Made by a program: the position numbers and the translations under genes. The notes under the pieces were generated by a model. The model saw only the letters and a list, made by a program, of their open reading frames with translations, made no database searches and was not told the DNA's origin. 64,000 nucleotides of DNA from Bacilli bacterium (GTDB taxonomy: Bacteria > Bacillota_I > Bacilli_A > RF39 > UBA660): contig CAADWX010000006.1 in the NCBI GenBank assembly GCA_900752905.1, forward strand, positions 1 through 64,000. Reading direction: 5' to 3'. This document shows positions 16,685 through 24,832 of this stretch, in pieces. Within the stretch, counting starts at the first letter, position 1; every line of letters starts with the position of its first letter.

Positions 16685-17241
16685 TAATAAAAGGATATGA
16701 AGAAAAGCTAGATGATAGAGATATTAGATATATTAATTATGTTATTGATAAATCTACAATGGCTGATGCAATTGAATCTTATATTAAAGATTTAGATTGT
16801 ACTACTATTTATCCTGATGGTTCTCGTCCTAGACAAACTATTAATTATGGTTATCGTATTACTCTTTCTAGTATTGAATATATTCTTGATAAACTTTATC
16901 TTGTTCTAGAACATCATCCAGAAAAAGCTCAAAGTTATATTGATTATCGTAATAGTATTATTAAAAGAATTATTGATATACATGAAAAAAATCTTGATTT
17001 CGAGAGAAGAAACCCAGTACGATATTATAGTAAAGAACCAAGGAAACGCACTAGAAGTGCTAGCAGAGTTAATCAATCAAAAGATGTCTTTACAGGTAAA
17101 CCCATTGATGTTAGCACCGGTATTGCAAAGGCTATTAAGCTTAAAAAGGAAACGATTGCTCAGCGTAAAGCTAAACTTCTAGGTGGTAAAGCTGTTAGTT
17201 TTGCATTTAATGGTTTAAAAATAAGTGAACATAATGAATAA
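16681..17241 (+). CDS. Unknown protein (186 aa)
   Basis: The N-terminal 100 residues are helical and charged. A central basic segment (KEPRKRTRSASRVNQSK) and a C-terminal Lys-rich helix (KAIKLKKETIAQRKAKLLGG) suggest nucleic-acid contact. It overlaps both neighbours by a few bases (start 16681, ligase start 17234), so the three genes are one translation unit. No family is recognised. Confidence 0.75.
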   Translation: MIIKGYEEKLDDRDIRYINYVIDKSTMADAIESYIKDLDCTTIYPDGSRPRQTINYGYRITLSSIEYILDKLYLVLEHHPEKAQSYIDYRNSIIKRIIDIHEKNLDFERRNPVRYYSKEPRKRTRSASRVNQSKDVFTGKPIDVSTGIAKAIKLKKETIAQRKAKLLGGKAVSFAFNGLKISEHNE

Positions 17242-18451
17242 ACTTTATCGTAGAAATAATAATGGTGCGCCTACTGTTTGGTGGGCTGAACTTGACAGTG
17301 GTACTAATAGTATCACTGTTTTTTATGGTCTTGTTCAAGGTAATATTCGTAAAGAAGTTTATGCTGTGACTCAAAAAGATGGTCAAAAAGAACTTGAAAG
17401 TAGATATAATGATAAGATTAAACAAGGATATACATATCTTAATGAACTTTGTGATATGCAGGGTTTACCCCCCGTGGAGGATGGAGATAATGATACTCTA
17501 TTTAATTTTCTAAATACTTATCTACCTAAAGACCTTAGTAATGGAAACAGTAATCTTTTACTTCCAATGCTTGCTAAAACGTATAGTGGTAATGTTTGGA
17601 AAAAAGTCAGTTGTATGTATGGTCAGTATAAGATTAATGGTCTTCGTTGTATTGTTACTGCTTATACTCAAAATGATATATTTAAACCTGTTAGGCTTCG
17701 TTTCCAAAGTCGTGAAGGTCTTACTTGGCATACTCTTGGCTATCTTGAAGATTATCTGCTTGCTACTATTAATACAAATATTATCGACGATATGATTAAT
17801 GGATTTGCAGCACTTGATGGTGAAGTTTATCTTCCGGGTTATACTGTTAATCAAATTAATCATTTTGTTAAAGATGCTAATTGTGTTGAAAATAAACTTC
17901 TTCAATTTTGGTGTTATGATATTATGATGGAAGGTGACCAAACTCATAGAAATACATATCGTTATCATATTAAAATGCCTACTCGCTTTAATAATATTAA
18001 AGAACATTATAATAATAAAGAACGATTGATTATTCTTCCTAGCGGATATATTACTAATGATAATGAAGCTATTGACGCTAGAAATCATTTTATTAATTTA
18101 GGATTTGAAGGTCTTATACTTCGTAATGCTGAAACTGATTATCAATATGGTAGACGTAGAGCTAATTATATGGAGAAGTTTAAAGATGCTACTGAGGGAG
18201 ATTTTATAATTCTTGATATTTATAAAGAAAAGAAACGTGATTTACCTATTCTTCTTTGTAAAAATGATATTAATAATGAAAAGTTTGAAACTCGTTTAAG
18301 CACTAGTCATATCGTTCAACAAGAAGTTTTATTTGATTCTCAATCTTATATTGGTAGAACTGTTCATATAGAATATGGTGAACGGAGTGGTGTTAGTAGA
18401 GTTCCATTTCATATTAAAACTGTTGTTATAAATGGAGATACTAGATTATAA
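17234..18451 (+). CDS. ATP-dependent DNA ligase (405 aa)
   Basis: Start chosen at ATG 17234 (MNKLYRR) rather than the GTG at 17225. Motif I is YKING (K133, the predicted adenylated lysine; KxDG in most ligases, here KxNG), motif III LDGEVY (about 194-199), motif IV EGLILR (about E292) and motif V KFKD (about 316). The first 90 residues (NNGAPTVWWAELDSGTNS) look like an extra small WGR-like domain. The enzyme seals nicks after replication. Copy 7 of the dispersed repeat encodes LPPVEDG between the N-terminal and catalytic domains. Confidence 0.88.
   Translation: MNKLYRRNNNGAPTVWWAELDSGTNSITVFYGLVQGNIRKEVYAVTQKDGQKELESRYNDKIKQGYTYLNELCDMQGLPPVEDGDNDTLFNFLNTYLPKDLSNGNSNLLLPMLAKTYSGNVWKKVSCMYGQYKINGLRCIVTAYTQNDIFKPVRLRFQSREGLTWHTLGYLEDYLLATINTNIIDDMINGFAALDGEVYLPGYTVNQINHFVKDANCVENKLLQFWCYDIMMEGDQTHRNTYRYHIKMPTRFNNIKEHYNNKERLIILPSGYITNDNEAIDARNHFINLGFEGLILRNAETDYQYGRRRANYMEKFKDATEGDFIILDIYKEKKRDLPILLCKNDINNEKFETRLSTSHIVQQEVLFDSQSYIGRTVHIEYGERSGVSRVPFHIKTVVINGDTRL
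17467..17485 (-). repeat. Dispersed 19-bp repeat, copy 7 (inside ligase)
   Basis: ACCCCCCGTGGAGGATGGA read as PPVEDG, in an interdomain position. Confidence 0.85.
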
Positions 18452-18815
18452 TGTAATTAAGAATAATAGTTTTGATAGAACTAAATCTTATTTTAGTTGT
18501 TATTATAATTCTATTATTCTATTTACTGATTATGATGCTAAAAGTTATAATTTTGCTGTTAGATATAATGACATAACTAAAAGTAATGAACTTTATGTGA
18601 TTTTGTATAATGATAATAAAGTTAATAATAGTATTCCTGTTGTTCGAGATGCTAATACTGGATTTAAATTATATATTCCTAATAGAGTTATTAGACTTCT
18701 TGATACAAGACTACGTAATACTTTTGTTATGTCTAAAGATGATTTTAATATTAATGTTAAGTTTGTAGAAGAACGTAATAGTTTTTGTATTATTTATCAT
18801 ATAGATATTGATTAA
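18432..18815 (+). CDS. Unknown protein after ligase (127 aa)
   Basis: The frame overlaps the ligase 3' end by 20 nt. It is rich in Asn, Tyr and Asp with alternating hydrophobic strands (SIILFTDYDAKSYNFAVRY, ELYVILYND). No family is recognised. A clear terminator follows, so it ends the replication operon. Confidence 0.7.
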   Translation: MEILDYNVIKNNSFDRTKSYFSCYYNSIILFTDYDAKSYNFAVRYNDITKSNELYVILYNDNKVNNSIPVVRDANTGFKLYIPNRVIRLLDTRLRNTFVMSKDDFNINVKFVEERNSFCIIYHIDID

Positions 18816-18820
18816 GGTGA

Positions 18821-18860
18821 AGCCTAGTACATAATATGGTGTGCTAGGCTTTTCTATTTG
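18821..18860 (+). terminator. Intrinsic terminator after the replication operon
   Basis: AGCCTAGTAC (18821-18830) pairs with GTGCTAGGCT (18841-18850), then TTTCTATTTG. Confidence 0.75.
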
Positions 18861-18901
18861 TTAGAGGTCTAAAACTATACAGAACACGCTCGTAGACATG
18901 A

Positions 18902-18985
18902 TTCTTTTTGCCTGTATTCAATTTTATATATCAGAATGATTAATCTATCACGATAAGATTTGCGTGTCATGTTGAGCTTTAAAAT
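18902..18985 (+). ncRNA. Structured intergenic element, copy B (degenerate)
   Basis: It keeps the 5' arm start (TTCTTTTTGCCTGTATTCAA), the identical 18-nt block TGATTAATCTATCACGAT (18937-18954) and a GCTTTAAAATG tail like copy C, but the two outer arms pair poorly. It lies about 105 bp upstream of the dNMP kinase start, in the sense orientation. Confidence 0.6.
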
Positions 18986-19056
18986 GCGTCATTCTCACCA
19001 TGATATTTAACATTAAATTCAGCATCATTATTACTAGTAAATTCCTATTATATTTT

Positions 19057-19064
19057 TATATTTG
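19057..19064 (+). promoter_or_regulatory. Promoter -7 box TATATTTG before the dNMP kinase
   Basis: TATATTTG lies 25 bp before ATG 19090. No exact TTTG is seen at the -33 position. Confidence 0.55.
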
Positions 19065-19089
19065 TCTTGATAAACAAAAACAAATTATT

Positions 19090-19836
19090 ATGAGTATTAA
19101 TAAAGTTACTATTGTTGGTATTAAAGGATTTAAAGGAAGTGGTAAAGATACAGTTGCTTCTATGATTAGTTATATCCTTCATGATGGTATTATGAAAGCT
19201 AATTATGATACTTGGCTTCTTTATCATAAAAATGATTTTATCGAAAATGATGAAATAATTATTCATTTTGCTGATAAACTTAAAGATGATATTGCTGCAT
19301 TTTGTAATATTGACCGTAAACTTCTAGATAGACAAGATATTAAAGAAGAAAATTATTATAATTTTAAAACTGGTATTGTTTCTACTAATATTAAAGATGC
19401 TACTTATGTTGTGGATAAATGTAATGATGCTATATTAAAATATAATGACTTATCCTCATATCTTGTTTTATATAATAATAATGTTAGTATTAAAATTAGA
19501 GTTCTTCTTCAATATTATGGTACTAACATTATTAGAAATCATTTTTGGAGAGAAGCTTTTATTCGTTATACTATAAATAAAGCATTTGATATAAGAAATA
19601 GTAAAGGACAATGTATTATAGCTGATGCTAGATTTGATAATGATGAATGTAAAGCTATCAGAGATTGTGGAGGGATGATAATTAGAGTAGATAGAAAATC
19701 TAATAATGATAATCATGACAGTCACGAAAGTGAACAAATAACAATTAATAAAGATGATTATGTTATTGATAATACTGGTACTCTTGTTGGTCTTTTCTAT
19801 AAAGTTCTTAAATTTGTAACTGATTATATGGTATGA
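19090..19836 (+). CDS. Deoxynucleoside monophosphate kinase (248 aa)
   Basis: The P-loop GFKGSGKDT lies at residues 13-21, in the form G-x-K/R-x-S-G-K-D-T of phage dNMP kinases (T4 gp1-like). Start chosen at ATG 19090, just after a TATATTTG promoter; the longer frame includes the promoter itself. Later segments LLQYYGTNIIRNHFWREAF and CIIADARFDNDECKAIRDCGG match the family's LQ..GT...R and the DxRfxnE motif. It phosphorylates dNMPs for DNA synthesis and begins a nucleotide-metabolism cluster with thyX and dut. Confidence 0.88.
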   Translation: MSINKVTIVGIKGFKGSGKDTVASMISYILHDGIMKANYDTWLLYHKNDFIENDEIIIHFADKLKDDIAAFCNIDRKLLDRQDIKEENYYNFKTGIVSTNIKDATYVVDKCNDAILKYNDLSSYLVLYNNNVSIKIRVLLQYYGTNIIRNHFWREAFIRYTINKAFDIRNSKGQCIIADARFDNDECKAIRDCGGMIIRVDRKSNNDNHDSHESEQITINKDDYVIDNTGTLVGLFYKVLKFVTDYMV

Positions 19837-20228
19837 AATTACATCCTATTTTTGGTATAAATGCTCTTGCTAGAGTTTGTATATGTTGTGGTAAAGTTAT
19901 TGGTTATACTCCACTTGGAAATTCTGTTGAAGAAGATGCTAGTAAGAGTAAACAAATAGCTGAAGCTATTGTATGTAAAGAATGTATAGATAAGCTTGAT
20001 AGTGAAACTTGCTTTATAGCTTGTGACATGGATAAAGATAATTATATAACTGTTACTTATGATACTTTATGGATTAGAAATAAAGGTCTTAAAGAGTTTT
20101 TTAAAGAGCTTGATTCTATACAACCTATTAATATTATACCTAAAGAACATTTTTATAGTATATTTGGAAATGTAATTAAAGATTTTTATAATAATAAAGG
20201 AGATGAAGATAATAGAACCAAAAGTTGA
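19833..20228 (+). CDS. Small zinc-ribbon-like protein, unknown (131 aa)
   Basis: CICC near residues 17-20 and CKEC near 50-53 give two CxxC knuckles, a likely zinc ribbon. The rest is mixed alpha/beta. It overlaps the kinase by 4 nt and thyX by 26 nt, so it is cotranslated with both. No specific function is recognised. Confidence 0.75.
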   Translation: MKLHPIFGINALARVCICCGKVIGYTPLGNSVEEDASKSKQIAEAIVCKECIDKLDSETCFIACDMDKDNYITVTYDTLWIRNKGLKEFFKELDSIQPINIIPKEHFYSIFGNVIKDFYNNKGDEDNRTKS

Positions 20229-21069
20229 ACTTTGGCAACAAGGAGGTGATGCTAAAGCTCATGTTGCTAGATGCGCAAGAGTTTGTTATGGTAGAGAAAT
20301 AGGTAATGATCAAGCTACTATTAAAAGACTTATAGATAGTGAACATTGGAGTATGTTTCGTCATGGAACTTATTATATAATAGCTAATGATAGTGATAAA
20401 ACTTTAGAAACTATTATTATTAATTATGCTAATACTATTGGTTTTAGTTATCATTATGAAAAACATGTTTATTATATAACTGTTAATGGTAATTGGGTTT
20501 TAGACCATAAAACACCATTTGGTTATATATCTAAATATATTGTTCCTATTGAAGATTTTTGTAATACTGAAATAGGATTTCATATGATGAGATATACTTT
20601 TTGTGTTGATACACAAATTAGTACTTCTCGTGAATTAAATCGTGTTAGTCCTAATAATATTGCTGAAAAATCAACTCGTTATGTTTATGAAGATGGAACG
20701 ATTTGTAGACCTTATTGGATGAGTGATGAAATTGCTACGTATTTTAATGAAGAGCCTTTATTTGCTGATTGGATTGATGATAATATAGAACATCAAAAAG
20801 CATATCATTATATTAATTCTTGTAATGATAGTTTTTTTAATTATAAAGCTCTTATTGATGAATTTGGTATGCATCGTCAAGATGCTCGTGGTGTTCTTCC
20901 TCTTGATACTGCTACTAGATGTATTTATACATATTCCGTAAGAGAATGGCGTCATATTATTGATTTACGTTATTATGGTACTACCGGTAAACCTCATCCT
21001 AATGCTAAAATTATAGCTGGTATGGTTAGAAATAATTTAATGGAACTTGGATATGACTTCAGAGATTGA
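20203..21069 (+). CDS. thyX: FAD-dependent thymidylate synthase ThyX (288 aa)
   Basis: ThyX makes dTMP from dUMP with FAD and methylene-tetrahydrofolate. Evidence: early ARVCYGREIG, SEHWSMFRHGTYYII (family: H.S.fEH..ftF), QISTSRELNRVSPNNIAEKSTRY (147-160 is the counterpart of RHR...S.NE.SxRY) and the C-terminal VLPLDTATRCIYTYSVREWRHIIDLR (family: lP.......gn.Rel.hfi.lR). The signature departs from the canonical form (N-N in place of N-E), so activity should be confirmed. Start 20203 has an AAAGGAG before it, one of the few Shine-Dalgarno-like sites here. Confidence 0.85.
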   Translation: MKIIEPKVELWQQGGDAKAHVARCARVCYGREIGNDQATIKRLIDSEHWSMFRHGTYYIIANDSDKTLETIIINYANTIGFSYHYEKHVYYITVNGNWVLDHKTPFGYISKYIVPIEDFCNTEIGFHMMRYTFCVDTQISTSRELNRVSPNNIAEKSTRYVYEDGTICRPYWMSDEIATYFNEEPLFADWIDDNIEHQKAYHYINSCNDSFFNYKALIDEFGMHRQDARGVLPLDTATRCIYTYSVREWRHIIDLRYYGTTGKPHPNAKIIAGMVRNNLMELGYDFRD

Positions 21070-21316
21070 TAAACTTAAACACTTTCATGTTGAAGATTAT
21101 AGTGGTACTAATTTTACTGATGATTTAAATGATGGTGAAGAATTTCTTTATACTACAATTAGGTGTAAAGATGATAAAGAAGTAACACTTTTATGTAAAT
21201 ATGTTAAAAATAAACATATTGGAAATTGTCCTGATTGTGTATTTAATAAGTATCTTTGTTATGGTCTTTTATGTAATATTGTTGTTCTTAAAGTAATTAA
21301 AGATAAAGAAAAATAA
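21053..21316 (+). CDS. Small cysteine-containing protein, unknown (87 aa)
   Basis: Start chosen at ATG 21053 (MTSEIDKLKHF); an in-frame TTG lies 6 bp earlier. Cysteines occur near residues 38, 48, 59, 62, 69 and 74, including CPDC, so a zinc site is likely. It overlaps thyX by 17 nt. No family is recognised. Confidence 0.7.
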   Translation: MTSEIDKLKHFHVEDYSGTNFTDDLNDGEEFLYTTIRCKDDKEVTLLCKYVKNKHIGNCPDCVFNKYLCYGLLCNIVVLKVIKDKEK

Positions 21317-21869
21317 GCGTTATATTAAAAAGCAAAATAATAAACCTCTTATTAATAAGAAAGTTTTAGCTAAAGTTATTAGAGAAAGTAATATTTGTAA
21401 ACATGCTATTAAAGAACTTAAACTTGCTGGATATGGTAATGGAGAAGGTGGTCCAAATGATTGGATGTATCAACAAGTAATTGAAGCTGTTGCTGTATTT
21501 GCTTCTCATGGTAATAGTGGTAGTTCTGCTCCTTGGGAAATTAATCTTGTTCAAAGACTATGTGATTGGGATATTATTAGTCCTCTTAAATTTACTGATG
21601 ATGAATGGTGTCAAATAAGTTCTGATGGTACTTGTCAAAACAGACGTAAAGGAGATGTATTTAAAGAACCAAATGGTAGTATTCATTATAATGGAGCTTT
21701 TAGTAAACGTCCTATTAGTAGATATAATTTTGATACTAAAGAATGGACTGATAATAAAAATCCTATTTGTTGGTATGGTGGATTATTTGAATATAAAGAT
21801 AATATTCTTACTGGTAGATATTTTAGTATAGCTAAACTTGTTGAAAATACTAGTCTTATTATTAAATAA
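21303..21869 (+). CDS. Conserved phage protein of unknown function, no ATG at its apparent start
   Basis: From ATG 21465 the frame reads YQQVIEAVAVFASHGNSGSS, then FTDDEWCQISSDGTCQNRR and GDVFKEPNGSIHYNGAF. This resembles a widespread phage protein with F..QGHSG.SA, PLT..DDEW and QNKR...VFK motifs, of unknown function. The frame stays open upstream to 21297 with coding-like codons including AIKELKLAGYGNGEGGPNDW, which belongs to the same family pattern, but has no ATG, GTG or TTG. The true start may be an ATA/ATT codon, or expression may depend on the upstream gene. Coordinates use ATA 21303. Confidence 0.7.
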   Translation: MKKNKRYIKKQNNKPLINKKVLAKVIRESNICKHAIKELKLAGYGNGEGGPNDWMYQQVIEAVAVFASHGNSGSSAPWEINLVQRLCDWDIISPLKFTDDEWCQISSDGTCQNRRKGDVFKEPNGSIHYNGAFSKRPISRYNFDTKEWTDNKNPICWYGGLFEYKDNILTGRYFSIAKLVENTSLIIK

Positions 21870-21878
21870 TTTGGTTAT

Positions 21879-21923
21879 ACTCCCCGTAGAGGACAGAATT
21901 AAGTTCATCCTCCACGGGGAGTC
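21879..21923. repeat. Dispersed repeats, copies 8 and 9, as a hairpin
   Basis: Copy 8 (21879-21896, reverse) and copy 9 (21905-21923, forward) face each other: ACTCCCCGTAGAGGA pairs with TCCTCCACGGGGAGT (one G-T pair) around a 15-nt loop. This is the tightest inverted pair in the window and lies between two genes. Confidence 0.85.
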
Positions 21924-21945
21924 AACACTGCTAATCTTGTTAATT

Positions 21946-22065
21946 ATGGAACTAGAAGAAAAAGTAAGAGAATTAATAAAATGGTATATGGATACTTATG
22001 GTGTTAATAAAAACCAAGCTGTTAGAGATATTGAAAGTGTTATGTTACATATAAGTCATAAATAA
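21946..22065 (+). CDS. Small protein, unknown (39 aa)
   Basis: ATG 21946 to the TAA ending at 22065 encodes MELEEKVRELIKWYMDTYGV... with an amphipathic helix and coding-like codons. A longer open frame from 21838 runs through the repeat hairpin and is not favoured. It ends one base before the next gene. Confidence 0.55.
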   Translation: MELEEKVRELIKWYMDTYGVNKNQAVRDIESVMLHISHK

Positions 22066-22066
22066 T

Positions 22067-23128
22067 ATGTATAAAGTAAAAGGTAAACCATGGGCTTATT
22101 CTGGTGCTATTGATGTATCAGATTGTGCTACTGTTAAAGAAGTTATGCTTAAAGCTGGACTTAATTTTAATGTAGCTAAATGTGAACTAGTTGGTAAAAT
22201 GCCTATTAAACTTACTGGAACTGATGAAGAACTTGACCGAATTATTAAAGAACAAAAAGAAGGCGCTCATGTTTTTGGTACTGACATTTATCGTAAGTGT
22301 GATAACGCCTTTGCTACCTATCGTACTGATTACAATATTCCTTTAGGTGTTGTTAAAAGTAAATATACTATTGTACAAAACAATGATGCTTTTAATTTCT
22401 TTGATGACGCTATTGGTAAAAATTCTGCTATTTGGCAAACTGCTGGATTTTGGGGAAATGGTGAAAGAATATTTGTAAGTGCTAAACTTCCTAATAATAT
22501 TCTTGTTAAAGGTGACCCTGTTGAAAATTATCTAATATTTACTAATACTCATGATGGTAGTGGTGGAGTTAAGATTTTATTTACTCCTATTAGAGTTATT
22601 GGTCAAAATACTCTTAATGCTGCTATTCGTACTAGTAGTAATTATGTTAGTTTTCGACATACAACTAGTGTTCATAATAAGATTTCTGTTGCACAAGAAA
22701 TACTTGGAATTAGTAAAATTAAATCTGAAGAATTTGGTCAATATTGTAATTTACTTGCTAATATTAAAGTTACTGATGAAGATGTAATTCAATTTATTGG
22801 AGAAAATCTTCTTACTAGTGATGAAATTCAACGTCTAAAAGATACAGGACATACTATTAAAGATATTGCTTATCGTAGTGGTTTAGCTTTAACTGATAGT
22901 AAAATAAGTAGTAGAAAAATGAATGTTATTTCTGATACTTATAGTTATTATTTTGATGGTCCAGGTCAAAGAGATATTCTTGGTACAGCTTGGGGTGCAG
23001 TTAATGCTATTAGTGGATATTATTCTAATATAGATAATATTGAAGGTATTAAGCGATTTGATAGTATTTGTTATGGTGATAAATCAAGAAAAATAGAAAA
23101 TGCTTTTGCACTTGCAGAAGCTCTTTAA
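22067..23128 (+). CDS. DUF932-family phage/plasmid protein (353 aa)
   Basis: The segment YNIPLGVVKSKYTIVQNNDAF followed by AGFWGNGERIFVSAKLP, LIFTNTHDGSGGVKILFTPIRVIGQNTL and the C-terminal GTAWGAVNAISGYYSN is the layout of the DUF932 (phage/plasmid-like TIGR03299) family. Its function is not established; it is common on Bacteroidetes phages and plasmids. The length is about usual for the family. It lies between the nucleotide genes. Confidence 0.8.
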   Translation: MYKVKGKPWAYSGAIDVSDCATVKEVMLKAGLNFNVAKCELVGKMPIKLTGTDEELDRIIKEQKEGAHVFGTDIYRKCDNAFATYRTDYNIPLGVVKSKYTIVQNNDAFNFFDDAIGKNSAIWQTAGFWGNGERIFVSAKLPNNILVKGDPVENYLIFTNTHDGSGGVKILFTPIRVIGQNTLNAAIRTSSNYVSFRHTTSVHNKISVAQEILGISKIKSEEFGQYCNLLANIKVTDEDVIQFIGENLLTSDEIQRLKDTGHTIKDIAYRSGLALTDSKISSRKMNVISDTYSYYFDGPGQRDILGTAWGAVNAISGYYSNIDNIEGIKRFDSICYGDKSRKIENAFALAEAL

Positions 23129-23147
23129 CTTAATAATTTAATTATAT

Positions 23148-23456
23148 ATGGAAGTAAAAGTATTTAAACTGAAAGAGATTAAACTTCTTAGTGGAGATGT
23201 TGTAGATGTAGAACAGTATTGTAATGTTCAACCTATTCTGCCTGCTTATGGTAAAGAAGGTGATGCTTGTATGGATGTTTATCCTATTCTTTGTGAGCAT
23301 GATGTAGATAAAGATAGATTTATCTATCATACAGGTTTAGCATTTAATATTGGAGATGATGCTAATGGTGAACCTAATGAAATGTCTTTACGTCCTAGAA
23401 GTAATCTTACTAAATCTGACTTTTATATGCCTAATGCTCCTGGTACTTTAGACTAT
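23148..23456 (+). CDS. dut: dUTPase exon 1 (residues 1-103)
   Basis: Motif 1 GDACMDVY and motif 2 RPRSNLTKSDFYMPNAPGTLD are those of trimeric dUTPases. The frame stops soon after entering a group I intron. I place the exon end after TAT at 23456: joined to 24473 it gives GTLDY-GYRGEL, the expected motif 3 (GTxDxxYRGE), in frame (103 + 119 = 222 aa). The enzyme hydrolyses dUTP, keeping uracil out of DNA and giving dUMP to ThyX. Confidence 0.88.
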
Positions 23457-23484
23457 AAAAATTATTAATTTATTAACAAATACA

Positions 23485-23514
23485 TTTGGAATAATAGTAT
23501 TTTTATCATATTTG
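23485..23514 (+). promoter_or_regulatory. Promoter-like site inside the dut intron
   Basis: TTTG (23485-23488), 18 bp, then CATATTTG (23507-23514), one base off the -7 consensus. It would give the HNH gene its own transcript, starting 26 bp before ATG 23540. Confidence 0.45.
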
Positions 23515-23539
23515 TAGTTGTATTTTAATTAATAAAGCT

Positions 23540-24394
23540 ATGAGTATAAAATTTAATTTTAACAGTTTTAAAACTGTTGATAAAAAAGAATCTACTAGAA
23601 AAGGTAATGGTTCTGTTAAAAGAGTTTGTGCATTTTGTGGAAAAGAATTTATTACTTATCCTTGGAGAGGTGTTGGTAAATATTGTTCTCATAAATGTGC
23701 TACTGATGCTACTAAAGTTGAACATATACCTAATGTTAAATGTTGTATTTGTAATAAACCTATTTATATTAAACCTAGTAGACTTAAAAGAAGTAAAACA
23801 AAAATGTTTACTTGTTCTAAAGAATGTATGGGTAAAATGAGAAGTAAAGTATTTGTTGGTGAACTTAATCCTAATTATAATAATACTAAAGATAGAGTTC
23901 TATATACAAATAATGGTAAACAATATTATCATTGTATTAGACATAATCATCCTTATAAAGGATATTTAGATTATGTTCCGGAACATAGACTTATTGTTGA
24001 AGAACATTATAATTTATTTGATAAAAAATATTTTAATATTATTGATGGTAAATATTATCTAAAACCTGAAATAGATGTTCATCATATTGATAAAAATGGT
24101 CTTAATAATGATATTAATAATTTAATACCTATTACTCGTTCTGAACATACTTCTATTCATAATAATGAAAAAACTATTATTCGTGATGTATATGGAAGAA
24201 TTAAAACTGTAGTCTTTAAACAGGGTGAATTGCTGGAAACTCATAATGACAATGACAATCAGCAGCCAAGTATTAGCAGTAATGCTTTTAAAGGTTCAAC
24301 GACTAACAGCCGAGTCCAAACAGATAATGCTGAGGATAGTAATGCTGACACGAGTGCCCTGCCTAGTATTAATACTAGTGATGATATAGTCTGA
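23540..24394 (+). CDS. Intron-encoded HNH homing endonuclease (284 aa)
   Basis: The N-terminus has two treble-clef-like zinc fingers (CAFCGKEF...CSHKC near 30-55; CCICNKPI...CSKEC near 70-95). The HNH nuclease core follows: EHRLIVEEHY, then DVHHIDKNGLNNDINNLIPI and SEHTSIHN (about 150-210). The last ~60 residues (from QGELLE) are translated from the intron's catalytic core and have polar low-complexity composition. It would promote intron homing into intron-less dut. Confidence 0.88.
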   Translation: MSIKFNFNSFKTVDKKESTRKGNGSVKRVCAFCGKEFITYPWRGVGKYCSHKCATDATKVEHIPNVKCCICNKPIYIKPSRLKRSKTKMFTCSKECMGKMRSKVFVGELNPNYNNTKDRVLYTNNGKQYYHCIRHNHPYKGYLDYVPEHRLIVEEHYNLFDKKYFNIIDGKYYLKPEIDVHHIDKNGLNNDINNLIPITRSEHTSIHNNEKTIIRDVYGRIKTVVFKQGELLETHNDNDNQQPSISSNAFKGSTTNSRVQTDNAEDSNADTSALPSINTSDDIV

Positions 24395-24472
24395 ACTACA
24401 CATATATGTCATATTTAAAATAAAAGTGTAGAACATAAGGATAAAGAGCCTTATGGATAACATCCACGAATG

Positions 24473-24832
24473 GGTTATCGTGGAGAACTTCTTATTATTT
24501 TTAAGAATCGTACTTCTAGAGATTTAGTTCATGCTGTATCTACTCTTGCTGAAATAGTTGATAAGTTGAGAGAACATATGCATTTACCTGATAGTATGGT
24601 TGATAATACTAGACTTAAACTTAATAATGTTAGAGCTACAACTACTAATATTCTTGGTAAACTTTCTACTCCTCCATATAATTGTGATGGTAACGATAGA
24701 TGTTGTCAACTTATTATTAATAGTGCTGAACGTATTAGTTGGAAAGAAGTTGAATCTATTGAAGAATTAGGAGAAAGTGAACGTGGAAACAAAGGATTTG
24801 GAGAAGGAACCGGTGGAGCAGCTAAAGCTTAA
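24473..24832 (+). CDS. dut: dUTPase exon 2 (residues 104-222), with an insertion
   Basis: It begins with motif 3 GYRGELLIIF, then motif 4 GNDRCCQLII and motif 5 SERGNKGFGEGTGG. Between motifs 3 and 4 lie about 60 residues where usual dUTPases have about 20; the extra segment (RDLVHAVSTLAEIVDKLREHM...) looks like a helical hairpin inserted in the barrel. Translation as dUTPase requires splicing. The 3' end overlaps the next gene. Confidence 0.88.
   Translation, partial: GYRGELLIIFKNRTSRDLVHAVSTLAEIVDKLREHMHLPDSMVDNTRLKLNNVRATTTNILGKLSTPPYNCDGNDRCCQLIINSAERISWKEVESIEELGESERGNKGFGEGTGGAAKA

Larger units (their letters stand above)
23457..24472 (+). mobile_element. Group I intron in dut carrying an HNH endonuclease
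   Basis: The core shares AATTGCTGGAAACTC (24228-24242) and GACAATCAGCAGCCAAG (24254-24270) exactly with the polB intron; GGTTCAACGACT and GATATAGTCTGAAC (from 24383) complete the P3/P7/P9 set. The exon ends in U and the intron in G (GACUAU|AAAAA ... CGAAUG|GGUUAU). Unlike the polB intron, the endonuclease is upstream of the core, and its last 60 codons run through it. Confidence 0.9.
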
